Assembly: GCF_029962835.1 (NCBI RefSeq)
Contig: NC_080585.1
Coordinates: forward strand, 61,553,443-61,617,442
Length of the DNA stretch: 64,000 bases
Reading direction: 5' to 3'
Source of the DNA: Magnolia sinica
Lineage: Eukaryota; Streptophyta; Magnoliopsida; Magnoliales; Magnoliaceae
Shown: positions 22,854 to 34,113 of the stretch, one piece after another
Position numbering within the stretch: position 1 is the stretch's first letter
How the letters are laid out: each line of letters opens with the position of its first letter
Translations under genes and position numbers: made by a program
The notes under the pieces: model-generated
What the model was told of the DNA's origin: nothing
The model's input: only the letters and a program-made list of their open reading frames with translations
The model's database searches: none

Positions 22854-23053
22854 GAATAGTAGGTTGTAATCGGATGCAGAAACCTTCGAACATGAAACAT
22901 GATTGTAGTTAGCGGTTGAAGAATTAAATAATCTATCTTAGAGATGAAGGGGAGGATGTTTCCATTGAGAGTCGCCATTTTGGCGTCTAAAAGATGCCAA
23001 ACTGTGATGAAAGTTTCATAACGATTTCGCTGCTAATGTTAAATAAGAAACAA

Positions 23054-23072
23054 ATCTCCAGCGGAGTCGCCA
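23054..23072 (-). other. Primer binding site of the PMD-bearing element
   Basis: On the minus strand TGGCGACTCCGCTGGAGAT starts 3 bp after the 5' LTR end. This TGGCGACTC(C/T)GCTGGGGA-type site is widespread in plant Tat/Ogre-like elements. I did not assign the tRNA. Confidence 0.75.
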
Positions 23073-23075
23073 TTT

Positions 23076-23829
23076 TGTTTCGACAAGAAAACAAATGCGT
23101 TTGATTTGGGAGATTATCTTATTTAAACATAACAGAGAAAGAGTATTTAAAATGATCATCACACTTTATTGGTACTGAGTTCATTTACATCCTTCTAGTA
23201 TCCCTTGATTCAAAGATAGATTACTCAGAAGAAAGGAATTATTATGAGTTCAACTGTCATAGTTAAATATTAAATTCAGCAGCATTTCGTCAGTGATTTT
23301 AGTCATCTCCTAGGACTTAGGAGGAATATGCTCTTCCGCTGATTATTCTCCTTTAGACTTGAACAGAAGGAACTTGAAGACTTTAACCATTTCAGCAGCA
23401 TAACAGCCATTTATCTTCACAGACTGCAGGGCAGTCTGGTTGTGTGGACCCGCGCAACGGATGTCGGTTGTGCGGACCTGTGCAAACCACCGTAGCCTTC
23501 TCTCTCTCACCTTCGATCTTCCTCCTTGCTCTGCTTCCTCTCGAAAATCTTCAATTCCTTTAAATGAAGGAGGGGAGGGGGTATTTATAGGCCCTCGTAT
23601 GTGTGGTACCTCGATTTTGGTGCCATGGGATCCGCCTTTCAGTGTTTAAGACCTTTTTGTGAAGAATCACCCCTGGAACTCATTTCGTGGACCCGCGCAA
23701 CGGATATCTGTTGCGTGGACCAGTGCAAACCACCCTCAAGTCACTTCATTCTTCTTTTTTTTCTTCAATTCTCTTTCTCAATTTCAATCTTCCTTTACTT
23801 CAGCCCTCCATTATTTTTATGCCTCAACA
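23076..23829 (-). repeat. 5' LTR of the PMD-bearing element
   Basis: 754 bp, TG...CA, with good agreement to 14281-15062 apart from scattered transitions and small indels. The minus-strand TATA box at 23581-23591 reads CCTATAAATAC. Near-palindromes GTTGTGCGGACCTGTGCAAA (23465-23487) and the unit at 23690-23730 match those in the other LTR. Confidence 0.9.
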
Positions 23830-23834
23830 GAGGA

Positions 23835-24880
23835 GTTAGGTTTATTAATTATAGTGACTTCAGCATCTTCTGAACTAGATTTTAGTGTGTTTAGGTGATC
23901 ATCAATAATAACATTTATAGACTCCTGAATCACACCAATTCTCTTATTAAGAACACAGTATGCTCGAGTATTCAGATCATAACCTAGGAATATCCCTTCA
24001 TCACTCTTAATATCGAACTTCCCTAAATTTTCCCGGTCTCGTAAAATGTAGCACTTACTTTTAAAAATTTGAAAGTATTTAACTGTAGGTTTCTTATTAA
24101 ACCACAATTCATAAGCCGTTTTATCTTTAGATTTTCTAATGTAAACATGATTTATGATATAACATGTAGTATTAACAGCTTCGACCCATAAATTTTTAGG
24201 TAACTTCATGCTATTTAACATTACATTGGCCATCTCTTGTTGCACTCTATTTTTCATTTCCACAACCCCATTTTGTTGAGGCGTCTTAGGAGCAGAAAAC
24301 TCATGCGATATACCATGATCGCTACAAAACTTTTCAAAATTACTATTTTTGAATTTCGATCCATGATTGCTTCGGATCTTAACAACATTCATTTCTTTTT
24401 TAGTCTGAATACGCTTGTGTATTCTTTTAACTTCATCGAGAGTTTCAGATTTTTCTCTCATGAATGCAACCCAAGTAAACTCAGTAAAGTCATCCACAAT
24501 TACCAAGAAATACTTCTTACCACCTTTATTCTCTGTTCTGGTTGGCCCAACAAGATCCATGTGGAGAAGTTCAAGAGGTTTGGATGTGGAAGAGGAGTTC
24601 ACTTTCTTGTGACTACTCCTAGTTTATTTTCCAATCTAACATGCGCCACATATTTTATCCATTTTCTTCAATTTGGGTAAACCACTAACAAGATTGGCTT
24701 TGCTTAATCTATATAAATTTAGGTAGTTCACATGTCTAAGGCATTTATGCCATAATTTGTTATCATCAGTAATTTTGTTATCATCAGTTTGGACCATGTA
24801 ACAAGATAATTTAGATGAGCAAGATTCATTCATGATATAGCAATTCTCAGATGTTTTATGACCATTTAATATCACACAAC
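23835..24880 (-). pseudogene. Copia integrase
   Basis: Minus strand: LWHKCLRHVNYLNLYRLSKANLV (24875-24636) is the pre-integrase segment, ending with KICGAC of the HHCC zinc finger. From ATG 24602 the core is open for 261 codons: PLELLHMDLVGP (first Asp), FLVIVDDFTEFTWVAFM, KIRSNHGSKFKN (the usual second Asp is Asn), then FSAPKTPQQNGVVEMKNR (catalytic Glu region). The C-terminus has GIFLGYDLNTRAYCVLN. Integrase joins element cDNA to the chromosome. One active-site Asp appears lost and a stop separates zinc finger and core. The gene is cut at 23834 by the nested element; RT resumes at 14275. Confidence 0.9.
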
Positions 24881-25029
24881 TTTTCTCATTTGAGATCTCA
24901 CATCCTTAATTTGTAAATTTAACACTATGCTTGTTATCACAGATTTGAGATATGCTCAAAAGATTGTGCTTAAGTCCTTCTAAAAATAAAAGATTTTCAA
25001 AAGGAGAAAGTTTAGAAATATGAACTGTA

Positions 25030-25310
25030 CCTTAGCGAATTATCTTGCAGTTGCTTTCATCACCAAAAGTGACTGAGCCATCAGTCATTTCTTTGTAGTC
25101 GGTGAACAAATTTCTGTCACCTATCATGTGTCTTGAACAACCACTGTCTAGGTACCACTTTGATTGACTCAAAGCCTTGAAGGTGATGTGGGCAACCAGA
25201 CAAGTAACCTTAGGAACCCATTTCATTGTAGTTTTGGGTTTTAGAGCACTGTTGGTTGTTCTTCGCTTGGAGTTAGATTTGAGAAACACCTCAAGTAAGT
25301 CCACAATTTT
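25030..25310 (-). pseudogene. Copia aspartic protease
   Basis: SKWYLDSGCSRHMIGDRNLFTDY at about 25160-25100 contains the copia protease active site DSGCSRHM, followed by GSVTFGDESNCKIIR. The Asp-Ser-Gly is intact. It is open for 90 codons, then a stop at the end of KIIR (about 25033) separates it from the pre-integrase region. It lies between gag and integrase as expected. Confidence 0.88.
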
Positions 25311-25331
25311 TTCAGCTAAAGGATTATATCA

Positions 25332-26955
25332 TTATTTTCTAAAGCTGACATTATTAGTATTGACTTTAGAAGCTTGAAAAGTTTTTACATTTTTAGAGTT
25401 ATTTTGATTATTATATTTCAAGTCGTTTCCTTTTGAGTTAGAGGATTCTCCTTTGACAAATGTAGGAGATACACTCTTATTTTTCAGAGGCATGAATTTG
25501 TCATAGCTCAGACCCAATCTGTCTCCACATGTTCTACATGCGGTTAGTAACTTTTCAAGTTTAGGGTCTCCTTGGGCATACCTCCATGTATCCTTTGAAC
25601 TCAATAGGGAAGACACTTCACATTTTAGATTCTCATTTTCTGTTCTTAATTTTTCAAGTTCAGATGTTTTGAAATTCAAATCGTATTTTGCTTTTTCAAA
25701 ACAATTACAAATGTGAGATTTTTCTAAAACAGAATTTTCAAATTCCTCTTTTAATTGTAGAAATTTCTCTTTTTGAAGTTTTAGCTTAATAGCAGTCTTA
25801 CAATTCTCCCTGTATAGGGCATTATAGGCATCTTGAAGATTATCTGCATTATCATTTTCAGGGTCACTTTTCAGATTTTCATATTCGATTGAATCGCAAC
25901 TATCTGTGGAAGTGACTCTGGCTAGAGTCATTAAAGCCTTGACTTCATTTGAAGTTTCGAGTTCAAATTCATCCGACTCAGAAGAAGCTTTAGAGCTGGA
26001 TGATTCATCCCATGTGGCTGACATGCCTTTTCTCTTTGGCTTGTCCCTCTTTGAACACTTATTTGCCAAATGCCCATATTCATGGTAATTGAAACACTGG
26101 CTATCTTTTAGAGATTTTCATGTTTTAGATTTACCCTTTTTCTTCTCAGAGGGTTTTTGAAAATCAACTCTTTTCTCACTTTTAAAAATCTTATAAAACT
26201 TTTTTGCAAGTAAAGCCATATCATCCTCCGAGTTTTCACAATCAGAATTAACATTACTATCATGAGAATTATATTTGGATGATTTAAGTGCTATAGACTT
26301 ACCTTTTGGAGCTTTGAAATTTAACTCGTATGTTTGAAGTGAACCAACAAGTTCCTCAACCTTCATATGATCTGTGTCTCTCAGTTCCTAAATGGTAGTC
26401 ACCTTAGAATTAAATCTTAGGAAGTGATCGCAGTATTTTTGCACTGACTTTGCTTTCTGGGATACCACCTCTAGGACCCCACATAGAGTTGACTATGTCA
26501 TTTAGTTTCATATAGAAGTCCATGAAAGACTCATTTTCTTCCATACGAATTTCCTCAAGCCTAGTGGTGAGGATCTGAACTTTAGACTTTTTGATAACCC
26601 TAGTGTGTCATTTCAAGAATGTCCCAGGCTTGTTTAGTAGTATTACAAGAAACGATTATTTTAAATTCATTAGGTGATAGTGCACAAGTGATTACATTTA
26701 AAGCCTAAGCATTTGCACTGCTCTCATTTTTTTGAAGAGTAATCCACATATAAAATGGTGTTTCCTTTAGGGACTTGGTTCCATCACTGCCTAGAACTTC
26801 AGACATTGGTGGATTCCATCTAGTCACTATGGCTTGCCACACGCTTTCATCAATGGATTTCAAAAATATCCTCATCCTGTCTTTCCAATAAGCATAGTTG
26901 GAGCCATCAAACGGTGGTGGCCTATAATAGATAGGCTATCAAAATTTGACATACT
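25332..26955 (-). pseudogene. Copia gag
   Basis: N-terminal part in two frames: a possible start MSNFDSLSI (about 26952), then RPPPFDGSNYAYWKDRMRIFLKS and AIVTRWNPPMSE, the copia gag-polypeptide / DUF4219 start, followed by the UBN2-like middle with several stops (26700-26400). From 26366 VEELVGSLQTYELNF leads to a Lys-rich linker and the zinc knuckle CFNYHEYGHLANKC at about 26100-26058, in which the second Cys has become Tyr. The C-terminal half (26069-25332) is open for 245 codons, acidic and coiled-coil-like (KLRTENENLKCEVSSL). It binds RNA and forms the capsid in live elements. Confidence 0.88.
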
Positions 26956-27009
26956 GAAAGCTCTAGATTGATAAGCTCAGGAAATAAATCCAATAAAATG
27001 AGCCACTTA

Positions 27010-27021
27010 GCTCTGATACCA
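27010..27021 (-). other. Copia primer binding site (initiator Met-tRNA)
   Basis: The minus strand reads TGGTATCAGAGC two bases after the 5' LTR end, an exact match to the 3' end complement of plant initiator Met-tRNA and the standard primer of Ty1/copia elements. Confidence 0.95.
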
Positions 27022-27023
27022 CT

Positions 27024-28793
27024 TGAAAAGGGCAAGCTCTCAGTCCTAAATGGGGGTGGGGGAGTGAATAGGACTGTGCCAAATAAAAAATAAATGCGGA
27101 ATATAAATGCAGATAGCTGAACCAAATAATAACCTCAATTGCAATAGTATTGAGAGGTTGATACAAATGTTGTTCAAAGGACAACCTTACACCAAAAACC
27201 AAAGTTTATGATAGGACAACCTGATTTCTTGAACTCAGTAAGGATAAAAAACTCAAACTAATACAAGAAGCAATAGAAACAAATCTAGCTATTACAACAT
27301 TCACCACAAATACATGAACACATAAATCACATACATCATCATCCACCAAACTCTAAGAATTATAGTGGCATGGTGTGTACACCAACTGTTCTAAAATAGC
27401 CACACCTACTCCACTCCCAATAATCACAACCCACGTGACATTGGCTTTCACTATGAAAGAAGGTTTTCCAAGGTTCACCTTAAAACCTTTACAATTGTGT
27501 TTTCAATGGGCTACCACAATTAAAAACCCCACGCTGAGATTTTCTAACTATTTTAGTCAAAACCACAATAGAGATTTTCTGGCAATCTCAAAAACTAAAA
27601 GCTGTAATTCAAAATACTTATTTATAGATTTTGTTTTGATGTAGCTTAGAAGAACTGCTTCTTTGAAGATGAAGATGTCCAATGTTCAATCACACAAATG
27701 GAAGGGTTCTAGGTCTAAATGAATTTTAAATTAATCTAACCTTGGGCTACTTTGATTTAATTTCTTGGATCTCAAAAAGGGTAGATCAGAATTCCCTTTT
27801 ATTAAATAAGATTGAAGTAGCAAGAGATCAAGAAATTAGAAATCAAAAAGCTATAAAAAGAATCTTAAATTACCATACAATAGCTTGATAATCACGAGGA
27901 CATATCTCTCAGAGTGGTAGCTTGAATTGGCTTGGAATGAATGAAAAAAGCTGAGAAAAGTCCTCTATTTATAGGCCGAAAAACGGTTCCCTCGACTAGT
28001 CTAAGGTCAGCATCGACTGGTCCTGGGAGCAACCAAAATTTAAAAAATTTGGCGCGATCGGATGAAACTGACCCTCGATTGGTCGAGCCAGTCTCCACGA
28101 TCGGTCAAGAAGGGTGCTCGACTAGTCAAGGACCTACCAGAATATTCTAAAATTTTGAATTTAAATCTAGACTGGTTAAGAAAAACCCTGGACTGGTCAA
28201 GCCAGAGCCTGGACTAGTCGAACATTGAGTAGGACTAGTTGAAGCAAAGCCTATAATAAGCACAATGACCCAAATTAAATGTGCAATATGAATGACCTAA
28301 ACCTAAGGTCTTTCTAGGGTCACTTATACCTGAAATGTTGAACATTGAACTTGTAGCTTTGATAGATCCGATAGATCTTCTTCTTAAAGTATTTGAAGCT
28401 TGAACTTGTGTACTTGAAACTTGATCTTTTTCTTGACTATGAAGTGTACTTGAACTTGATCTTGCATTTGAAGTAGTACTTGAACTTGGTCTAGAACTTG
28501 ATCTTGCATTTGAAGTAGCACTTGAACTTGGTCTAGAACTTGAACATGTAATTGAACTTGGTCTTGAACTTGAAGTTGATGTAGCACTTGAAGTTGATGT
28601 TGGACATGATGTTGATGTAGATAGAACAGTCTTCATGGCTTGTAACACATCTTTGTATGAATGGGAACATTCCATCACTCGAAGGTCACTTAAAGGTGAA
28701 CTTTTCATCATGAACAAGTCCATCATTCCAAAGTGGTTTGTCACAACAAAATTCGACAATACAGGGTGCTTGATATACAACATAGTACTTACA
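27024..28793 (-). repeat. Copia 5' LTR
   Basis: 1770 bp. Aligns with 8728-10615 throughout; the length difference comes from deletions (for example around 27318-27330 and 28080). The G-run is interrupted (GGGGGTGGGGGAG, 27052-27064) within the same inverted AGTCCTA / TAGGACTG arms. Minus-strand TATA box at 27965-27974. CGACTGGTC near-palindromes fill about 27990-28245 and CTTGAACTTG repeats about 28395-28620. Confidence 0.9.
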
Positions 28794-29690
28794 CATGCCC
28801 ACAATATGGCTTTGAAATGTTGTGCATAACAATTTTCTTCTATGATGGACTGACATCTTCCATACGCCAATTGGTCAAGACGATGTGCAATGGGAAATTC
28901 ATGAACAAAGATGTCGAAAGGAAAATCAAGGCCATTGAACTTAAGAAGGACAAGGCTAAGGAAGTTATTTGCGCTATTTGTGCTTGCAACGTTCATGCAA
29001 CTAAAAATTGTCCAACAATACCTACTTTTTAAAGAAATATTGAATGAGCAATTGAATGTTGTGAAGAACTACCAAAGACCTTTCATTGGACCCACCTCAT
29101 ATACATATAACTTAAGTTGGAAGAACTATCAAAATTTTAGTTGGAGGAATGAACAAACTACTACTCCTCAAGATGATCCGGTCTTGAAATATAATCAAAA
29201 TCAAGAGCTTTTTAATCAAGGTATGTTACAAGCCTTTCGTTGTCTTACAAAGGTCATGTAAGGGCTTGAGATGAACAAATCGATTGGGGAGAAAGGGATC
29301 CTTCCTACCCAGCCTCTCCCTAACCCTAAACTGCAATATGAAATAAGTGACCCAAGCTCTTCATGTCAAATGGAGTAGGCTAAGTCTATCACCACTCTTA
29401 AGAGTGGGAAGATTATTAACAAAACTATTCCGGCGAGGGCTGAAAAGACTAAGGACCCGGAAGGAACTGAGAATGATGGACCTAGCAATGCCCCACATGA
29501 GGAAGAACCGAAAAAAGTGAGTAAGCTGATTGTGCCATTCCCCCAACAGTTGATTGCACCAAAACCTCTATCTAACTCACAGGATGTTCTAGAGGTGTTG
29601 AAACAAGTGAAAGTCAACATCCCTCTACTGGACGATGTGAAACAAATCCCCTCTTACGCCAAATTTTTAAAAGATTTATGTACAACTAAG
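28794..29690 (+). pseudogene. gag, second part, of the first gypsy body
   Basis: Resumes exactly at the TSD copy: CPQYGFEMLCITIFFYDGLTSSIRQLVKTMCNGKFMNKDV. At about 28916 a 170-bp segment present in the second body (41303-41466) is missing. Then KKDKAKEVICAICACNVHATKNCP gives a zinc knuckle (C-x2-C-x4-H-x4-C intact, about 28968-29018), followed by YQRPFIGPTSYTYN, repeated 'DPVLKYNQNQELFNQGMLQAF' and SITTLKSGKIINKTIP. It ends with QVKVNIPLLDDVKQIPSYAKFLKDLCTTKW at about 29690. Two frameshifts and stops interrupt it. Confidence 0.82.
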
Positions 29691-30340
29691 TGGTGACAGA
29701 CTATTCAATAGAGAATTTTTCTGACAGAAAAGGTGAGTACCATCCTCAACCGAGATGTGCCATAAAAATATAAAGACCTTGGTAGCCCAACTATCATTTG
29801 TATAATTGGGAATCACCAGATAGAGCGCGCACTTCTTAACTTCGGTATACGAACAATTGGGTCTAGGTGAATTAAAACCCACCTGGACCACATTACAACT
29901 TGCTGATCATTCGGTCCATGTACCGAGAAGGATAATCGAGGATGTGTTGGTCCAGGTTGATAAATTCTACTATCCGATGGATTTTATTATCCTATATACT
30001 CAACCCATGGTAGATATGAGCACTCAAATCCCTGTCATCCTTGATCGTCCATTCCATGCTACATAAAATGCCATAATTAATTATAAGAATGAAGTTATGA
30101 GTTTATCTTTCAGAAATATGACATTGGAGCTCAATATCTTTTTCAACATGTGCAAACAGCTAGAAGATATTGACAATATCGACAACATTAACATGATCGA
30201 CTCTTTTATGGTTGATAAAACAATCCTAAATCTATACTCTGATCCTTTAGAGATGTGCTTGGCCCACTTCCCTGATTTGAATGATGAAATGATTAGGGAG
30301 ATGGATGTCATGCTTAATGTTGTGCCGGTACTTGAAATTA
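29691..30340 (+). pseudogene. Damaged protease region of the first gypsy body
   Basis: ERALLNF at about 29825-29842 is where the retropepsin motif ALLDLGASINL should be, but the active-site loop is deleted and the sequence jumps to YEQLGLGELKPTWTTLQLADHSVHVPRRIIEDVLVQVDKFYYPMDFIIL (29850-29990). It ends with TQIPVILDRPF and MTLELNIFFNMCKQ. The flanks of the protease fold survive, the catalytic Asp does not, so this cannot be an active protease. Confidence 0.78.
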
Positions 30341-30384
30341 ATTGAAGGAGGCCACATTTTGAGAAATTTTCATAAACCAATGTA

Positions 30385-30723
30385 GTGCCTCTACCATCTA
30401 GCCTTAAGGCACTGAAGCTTGACCTAAAACCATTACCTCCTGATCTTAAACATGTTTACTTAGGTCAAGATGAGACATACCCGGTGGTGATTTCATCCCA
30501 CCTTGAGAAAGAACAAGAGAGTATGCTCATTTTTACTCTCGAAGAAGATGGAGTCATTGGGCATATCATTACAGACCTCAATATGGAGAATAAGCCCCTT
30601 TCAACTGAATGTCTCAACTCACTAGAAGAATGCTTGGCGCACTTTACAGATTCAAACGATCCCATGATACAAGACATACCAAATGCCTTACGAGACAATA
30701 CCTCAGTAGTTAATATTGACTGA
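30385..30723 (+). pseudogene. Pol linker of the first gypsy body, ending before RT
   Basis: 112 codons: LKALKLDLKPLPPDLKHVYLG, then VVISSHLEKEQESMLIFTLEED. In autonomous Athila elements this segment leads straight into RT (LPVIISSxLxxEQExxLLxxL). Here it departs to HIITDLNMENKPLSTECLNSLEECLAHFTDSNDPMIQDI and stops at 30721. The unusual tail is shared with the second body (51774-52454), so the pol truncation is ancestral to both. The tail resembles the upstream block 'LEMCLAHFPDLNDEMIREM' (30246-30302), suggesting local duplication. Confidence 0.7.
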
Positions 30724-32227
30724 GGGAATCATTATTCTGAAGCCCCTCCTTCCACAGATACTGAATGTTTACCTTCAAAGGAGGAAGAGCTGGCAATTGA
30801 ACTGAAGTTTGAAACTTCGGAATGTGTTGAGACTAGACCACCTACTGATAATTTATCTGAATTTCACCTACTTATAGTTTCTGCTTCAACATATTGTACT
30901 AACTTTGAAAATAGGTCTGTCACAAGTGAATCATATATACTTTGGATATCTCAGACGATTTAACGACGATTTTTTACTGAGGTCCATAAATTTATTTAGA
31001 AATTCATGCCCCAGGGCATCCAAGCCTATTGCATAAGGGCTTTTGGATGATCTTATTAAGAAACATACTAAGGAATTTATCAAGTTACTGGCCAGAGGAG
31101 GAACCTTGCTGCATGATTGAGTAGCTTTCCCTTGCTTTCCTAGTTTAGGATTAGTTTATTGCATTTATAGAATTTAGGATTAGGATAATTTTTTTTTTCC
31201 AATAAGCTTAGTCTTCATGCTAACCCATCTATAAGTTGAGTTCCTCGAAAAGCCTCAAATCTGCCTTGTTCAGGTGCTATCTTTCCATCATTACTCCTTT
31301 CTTTTTCATTGCCTCATGTGCATTAAATGCTTATATCTTTTACATTGAGGACAATGTAGATTTTAGGTAGGGGTGGATTAGGTAAACTAATCAGTATTTT
31401 CTTAGTTTCTAAGCAAAATTTTTGTAAATTTTCAAAATTTCAAATTCAAAACTTGTTTGGAAAGCAACAGTTTGTGTAATTAAGAATGCCTTGCGTAAGA
31501 TAATAAGATGAAGATTGAATCTTGAATTGTTGGAGTTTGATCAACCGAGTAAACTATCACCGAAGTTCTTACACTTAATTAACTAGGAGAAGTTTAAATA
31601 TAATGTTGATATAAAAACACAAAGCACATTCAACTCATTTTCTATGAATTATGCTAAAATTTCTGATTGTTGGCATGTGAATCACTAATAGATGTTGAGA
31701 ATTGAGTCTGGAGAATTTTATCCACCTTAAAGGATGAACAGAACCAGCTAAAAAATAATGAGATTGACAAAAAGGTCATGAAAAGACTGAAAACAAATGA
31801 AAAATCTGAAAAGAATAAGGATGAGAAGACTAAATGAATAAAAAGAGACCGTCGATATAAAATCAAAAACTAAAAAAAGAAGAAGAAGGGGATATGTTTG
31901 GAATCAGCACTTGGTTATTCAATTAATCTGAGGTGATGAGCATGGATAATGAAATAATAGTACTTTTATGGAAAGTAAGTTGAAATTCACTAAGCACGTT
32001 GAGAAAAGTTGATATATGAACTTATGCTCGTAAATAATTGATAAAGATCCTATTTGATTGATTGCTCATATGATTTGGCTCTAGGTTTTCAAATTTTTAC
32101 TCTGACTTCTTTGAATTATACTTGTTTACATAAAAGATTATTTTTTGGAAGAGGCTTGAACATTAAGAATTGAAGATTTCTTCATGCATGTTTTTGCTCG
32201 GGATTAGCAAAATGCTGGTTGGGGATG
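30724..32227 (+). other. 3' untranslated region of the first gypsy body
   Basis: A short decayed coding-like stretch (YSEAPPSTDTECLPSKEEEL) follows, then AT-rich non-coding DNA with conserved blocks such as ttaggtaaactaatcagtattttcttag (31377-31405), which also occurs inverted at 43446-43478 in the full element. Ends with the polypurine-like GCTGGTTGGGGATG just before the middle LTR. Confidence 0.65.
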
Positions 32228-33560
32228 TGTTGAGTGTCAAATATTTTTTATTTCCTCCTATTTATATCTTAGTTTTATGAACATGATAAGGCTTAATGGT
32301 ATATTTTATACATGTTTGTGTTGCAAGGTGAATTTGAGAGCTTGGATTGAAAAGAATGTTACAAGCATGGATTTAATGGTTAAGAATCACTAAGGGAAAA
32401 GATGGATCTTAGGAGGCTAAGAATGACGAATTCACATGTTAAAGATCTAAGGAAACCAAGTATAAAGGATGAAGAAATGACTTGAAAGAATGCAGAATCT
32501 GCAGCAGAAAACAGAACATTTTGGTCGAACCTAAGCTAACTTCGGTCTGACCGAAATAATAGAAAACAGTCCAGCAAGAAAACAGGATAATTCGGTCCGA
32601 CCAAAGCTTTGGTTGGAGTCGGTAAGACCTAAATTTGATAGATTTTTTGCACAAGATTTTTCATTATCAACTTCAGTTGGACTGAAATCGCATAAAATTG
32701 TCCAGCGAGAAAGTGCGATTTTCAACCTTAATTCGGTCAGACCGAACCAGAGTTGTGTAAGATGGGGCTTCACAACTATAAATAGGAGTTCCTAGGACAT
32801 TCCTAGGTATCTTATAGGGTTTAAGGGGTAGAGCAAAAGGGTGGAGAGCTACCACAAAGAGTTTTTCTTCTTGTTCCTTAATTATTTTTATGCTTTCTTT
32901 AAGAGTTCTTAGTTTAATCATGTCTATGGTTGACGAAACCTCTTAGCTAGGGCTAAGAGGTGAAGCTTGTCACGTGATTGGGATGTTTACTTTGCTTTGA
33001 TTCATGTTTATATTAAACTTCATTGATTATTAGTTGATTTTAAGGAATATTTTCAGTTTTCTATAGTTTGTTGTAACTCAAATTATAATAGATGCTGCGA
33101 TAGCTTTGAATATCTTCTTTTCCTATTTGAGGTTGTGGGATTGGTACATCCTGTTGTTTGTCATCATCTCCTAGGCATGGTTGGGTGACAGAATCCCTTC
33201 CAATCTTCACAATTCTCCTCCATTAAGGCTGGATCAATGAGAAGTTTAGAGAAGTGGCCATCTCTTTCTCTAATTGTATAAGATTGGACTCTAATTCCAG
33301 TTGGATCTCTTGAATCAAGTAAGGTAGCATCTCAATTGCTACAAGTGGATCCTTGGCACCCTAGTTCCCACCTTTAAATTCACAATTTTCAATTACATCG
33401 TTCATAATTACTCTCTCTAATATTTCAGATTTAGATTTAGATATTCTTCTAGTTTTGATTCTAGTTAAATTCAGAAACGTACAAGATTAGTCCCTGTGAT
33501 TCGACCTCGATCTTACCGAGTTATTACTACATCTCGACCCTACGCTTGGGGTTGTGAACA
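32228..33560 (+). repeat. Gypsy LTR, middle of three
   Basis: 1333 bp, TGTTGAGTGTC...TTGTGAACA. It closes the first body (polypurine tract on its left) and opens the second (primer site TTTTTGGCAATGTTGTCGGGG on its right). Near-palindromes TTCGGTCTGACCGAA at about 32518-32745; TATA box at 32779-32787. About 100 bp shorter than the outer LTRs because of a deletion in the palindrome region. Confidence 0.9.
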
Positions 33561-33983
33561 AGTTTTTGGCAATGTTGTCGGGGACTACGACTGCATTTTT
33601 TTGAATATTAATTAGTATTAGAATTATGTTAAGATTATGATTAACTTTCTGTTTTGTTTCTAGGTTAGGATTTTTTTCTGAATTTGTTTTTAAAATCTAA
33701 ATTGGTTTTCTATTTTGTAGGATTCTAACATAGCAATCTCCGACCTGGTATCTTCTTTTTAATTCTCTCTCTTTTATCTTTTCTAGATATCTTATTTGTT
33801 TTAGTTTCCTTAGATTTCTTTTTTTAGTTAAGTTGTTTAGTTACTTGAGGGTTTCTGAGTGTTTCATGCCCATGTGGTTTCGTGACAACACTCGACATCT
33901 TTTAAGTGAAGGAGGATTAGTCGAAGGGTTGCCTATCCATCACAGGATTAGACACCACTTGAGATCCCAGAGTCAATTGAAGT

Positions 33984-34113
33984 GATGGCTACCAATCAAC
34001 CTGCAATTCAACCTCAACCTCCAGATGAGGAAGTTTAGGATGAGAATGAGGTGCATCATGCACCTCACCTCCTACTTTATGAGATTATTTACTACCAGCG
34101 GGGGTGAGCACAC
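33984..34113 (+). pseudogene. gag start of the second gypsy body
   Basis: ATG 33984 gives MATNQPAIQPQPPDEEV, then a TAG (33 bases later in the Glu-rich stretch) and a frameshift before LRDYLLPAGVST. Cut at 34113 by the 5.2-kb solo LTR; the sense resumes at 39343. Further insertions split this gene at 39575 and 41674, so one gag reading frame is now spread over 17 kb. Confidence 0.8.

Larger units (their letters stand above)
14281..23829 (-). mobile_element. Non-autonomous gypsy element with captured antisense PMD gene
   Basis: Flanked by a perfect TSD GAGGA (14276-14280, 23830-23834) in the copia pol gene. LTRs are 14281-15062 and 23076-23829. Gag, zinc-finger-like region and protease read on the minus strand from 22850 down to about 19650. 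No RT, RNase H or integrase is present; instead a plus-strand PMD gene occupies 15457-17655 beside the 3' LTR. It is therefore a non-autonomous element with an accessory gene facing the opposite way. The gag style (WYSSLAPGSIHTWEQM) and protease context (NFLLGRPWIH) fit plant Tat/Ogre-like gypsy elements, and the shared 3' sequence with the left-edge integrase remnant points to an autonomous relative. Confidence 0.88.
8728..28793 (-). mobile_element. SIRE-like Ty1/copia retrotransposon carrying a nested element
   Basis: Bounded by TGAAAAGGG at 8728 and CTTACA at 28793, with a perfect 5-bp TSD CATGC (8723-8727 and 28794-28798) in the gag gene of the gypsy host. On the minus strand it reads: 5' LTR (27024-28793), Met-tRNA primer site, gag, PR, INT, [nested element], RT, RNase H, an extra 3' gene, polypurine tract, 3' LTR (8728-10615). 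The gag-PR-INT-RT order defines Ty1/copia. The extra gene after RNase H and the G-run LTR resemble SIRE/Maximus elements. It is 20.1 kb in total, about 10.5 kb without the insertion. Stops and frameshifts lie in every gene. Confidence 0.9.

Noticed and set aside
28235-28996. 253-codon minus-strand frame rich in Ser and Thr
   Set aside because: It runs across the copia LTR minisatellite and over the TSD junction into the gypsy gag gene on the opposite strand; a chance fusion.
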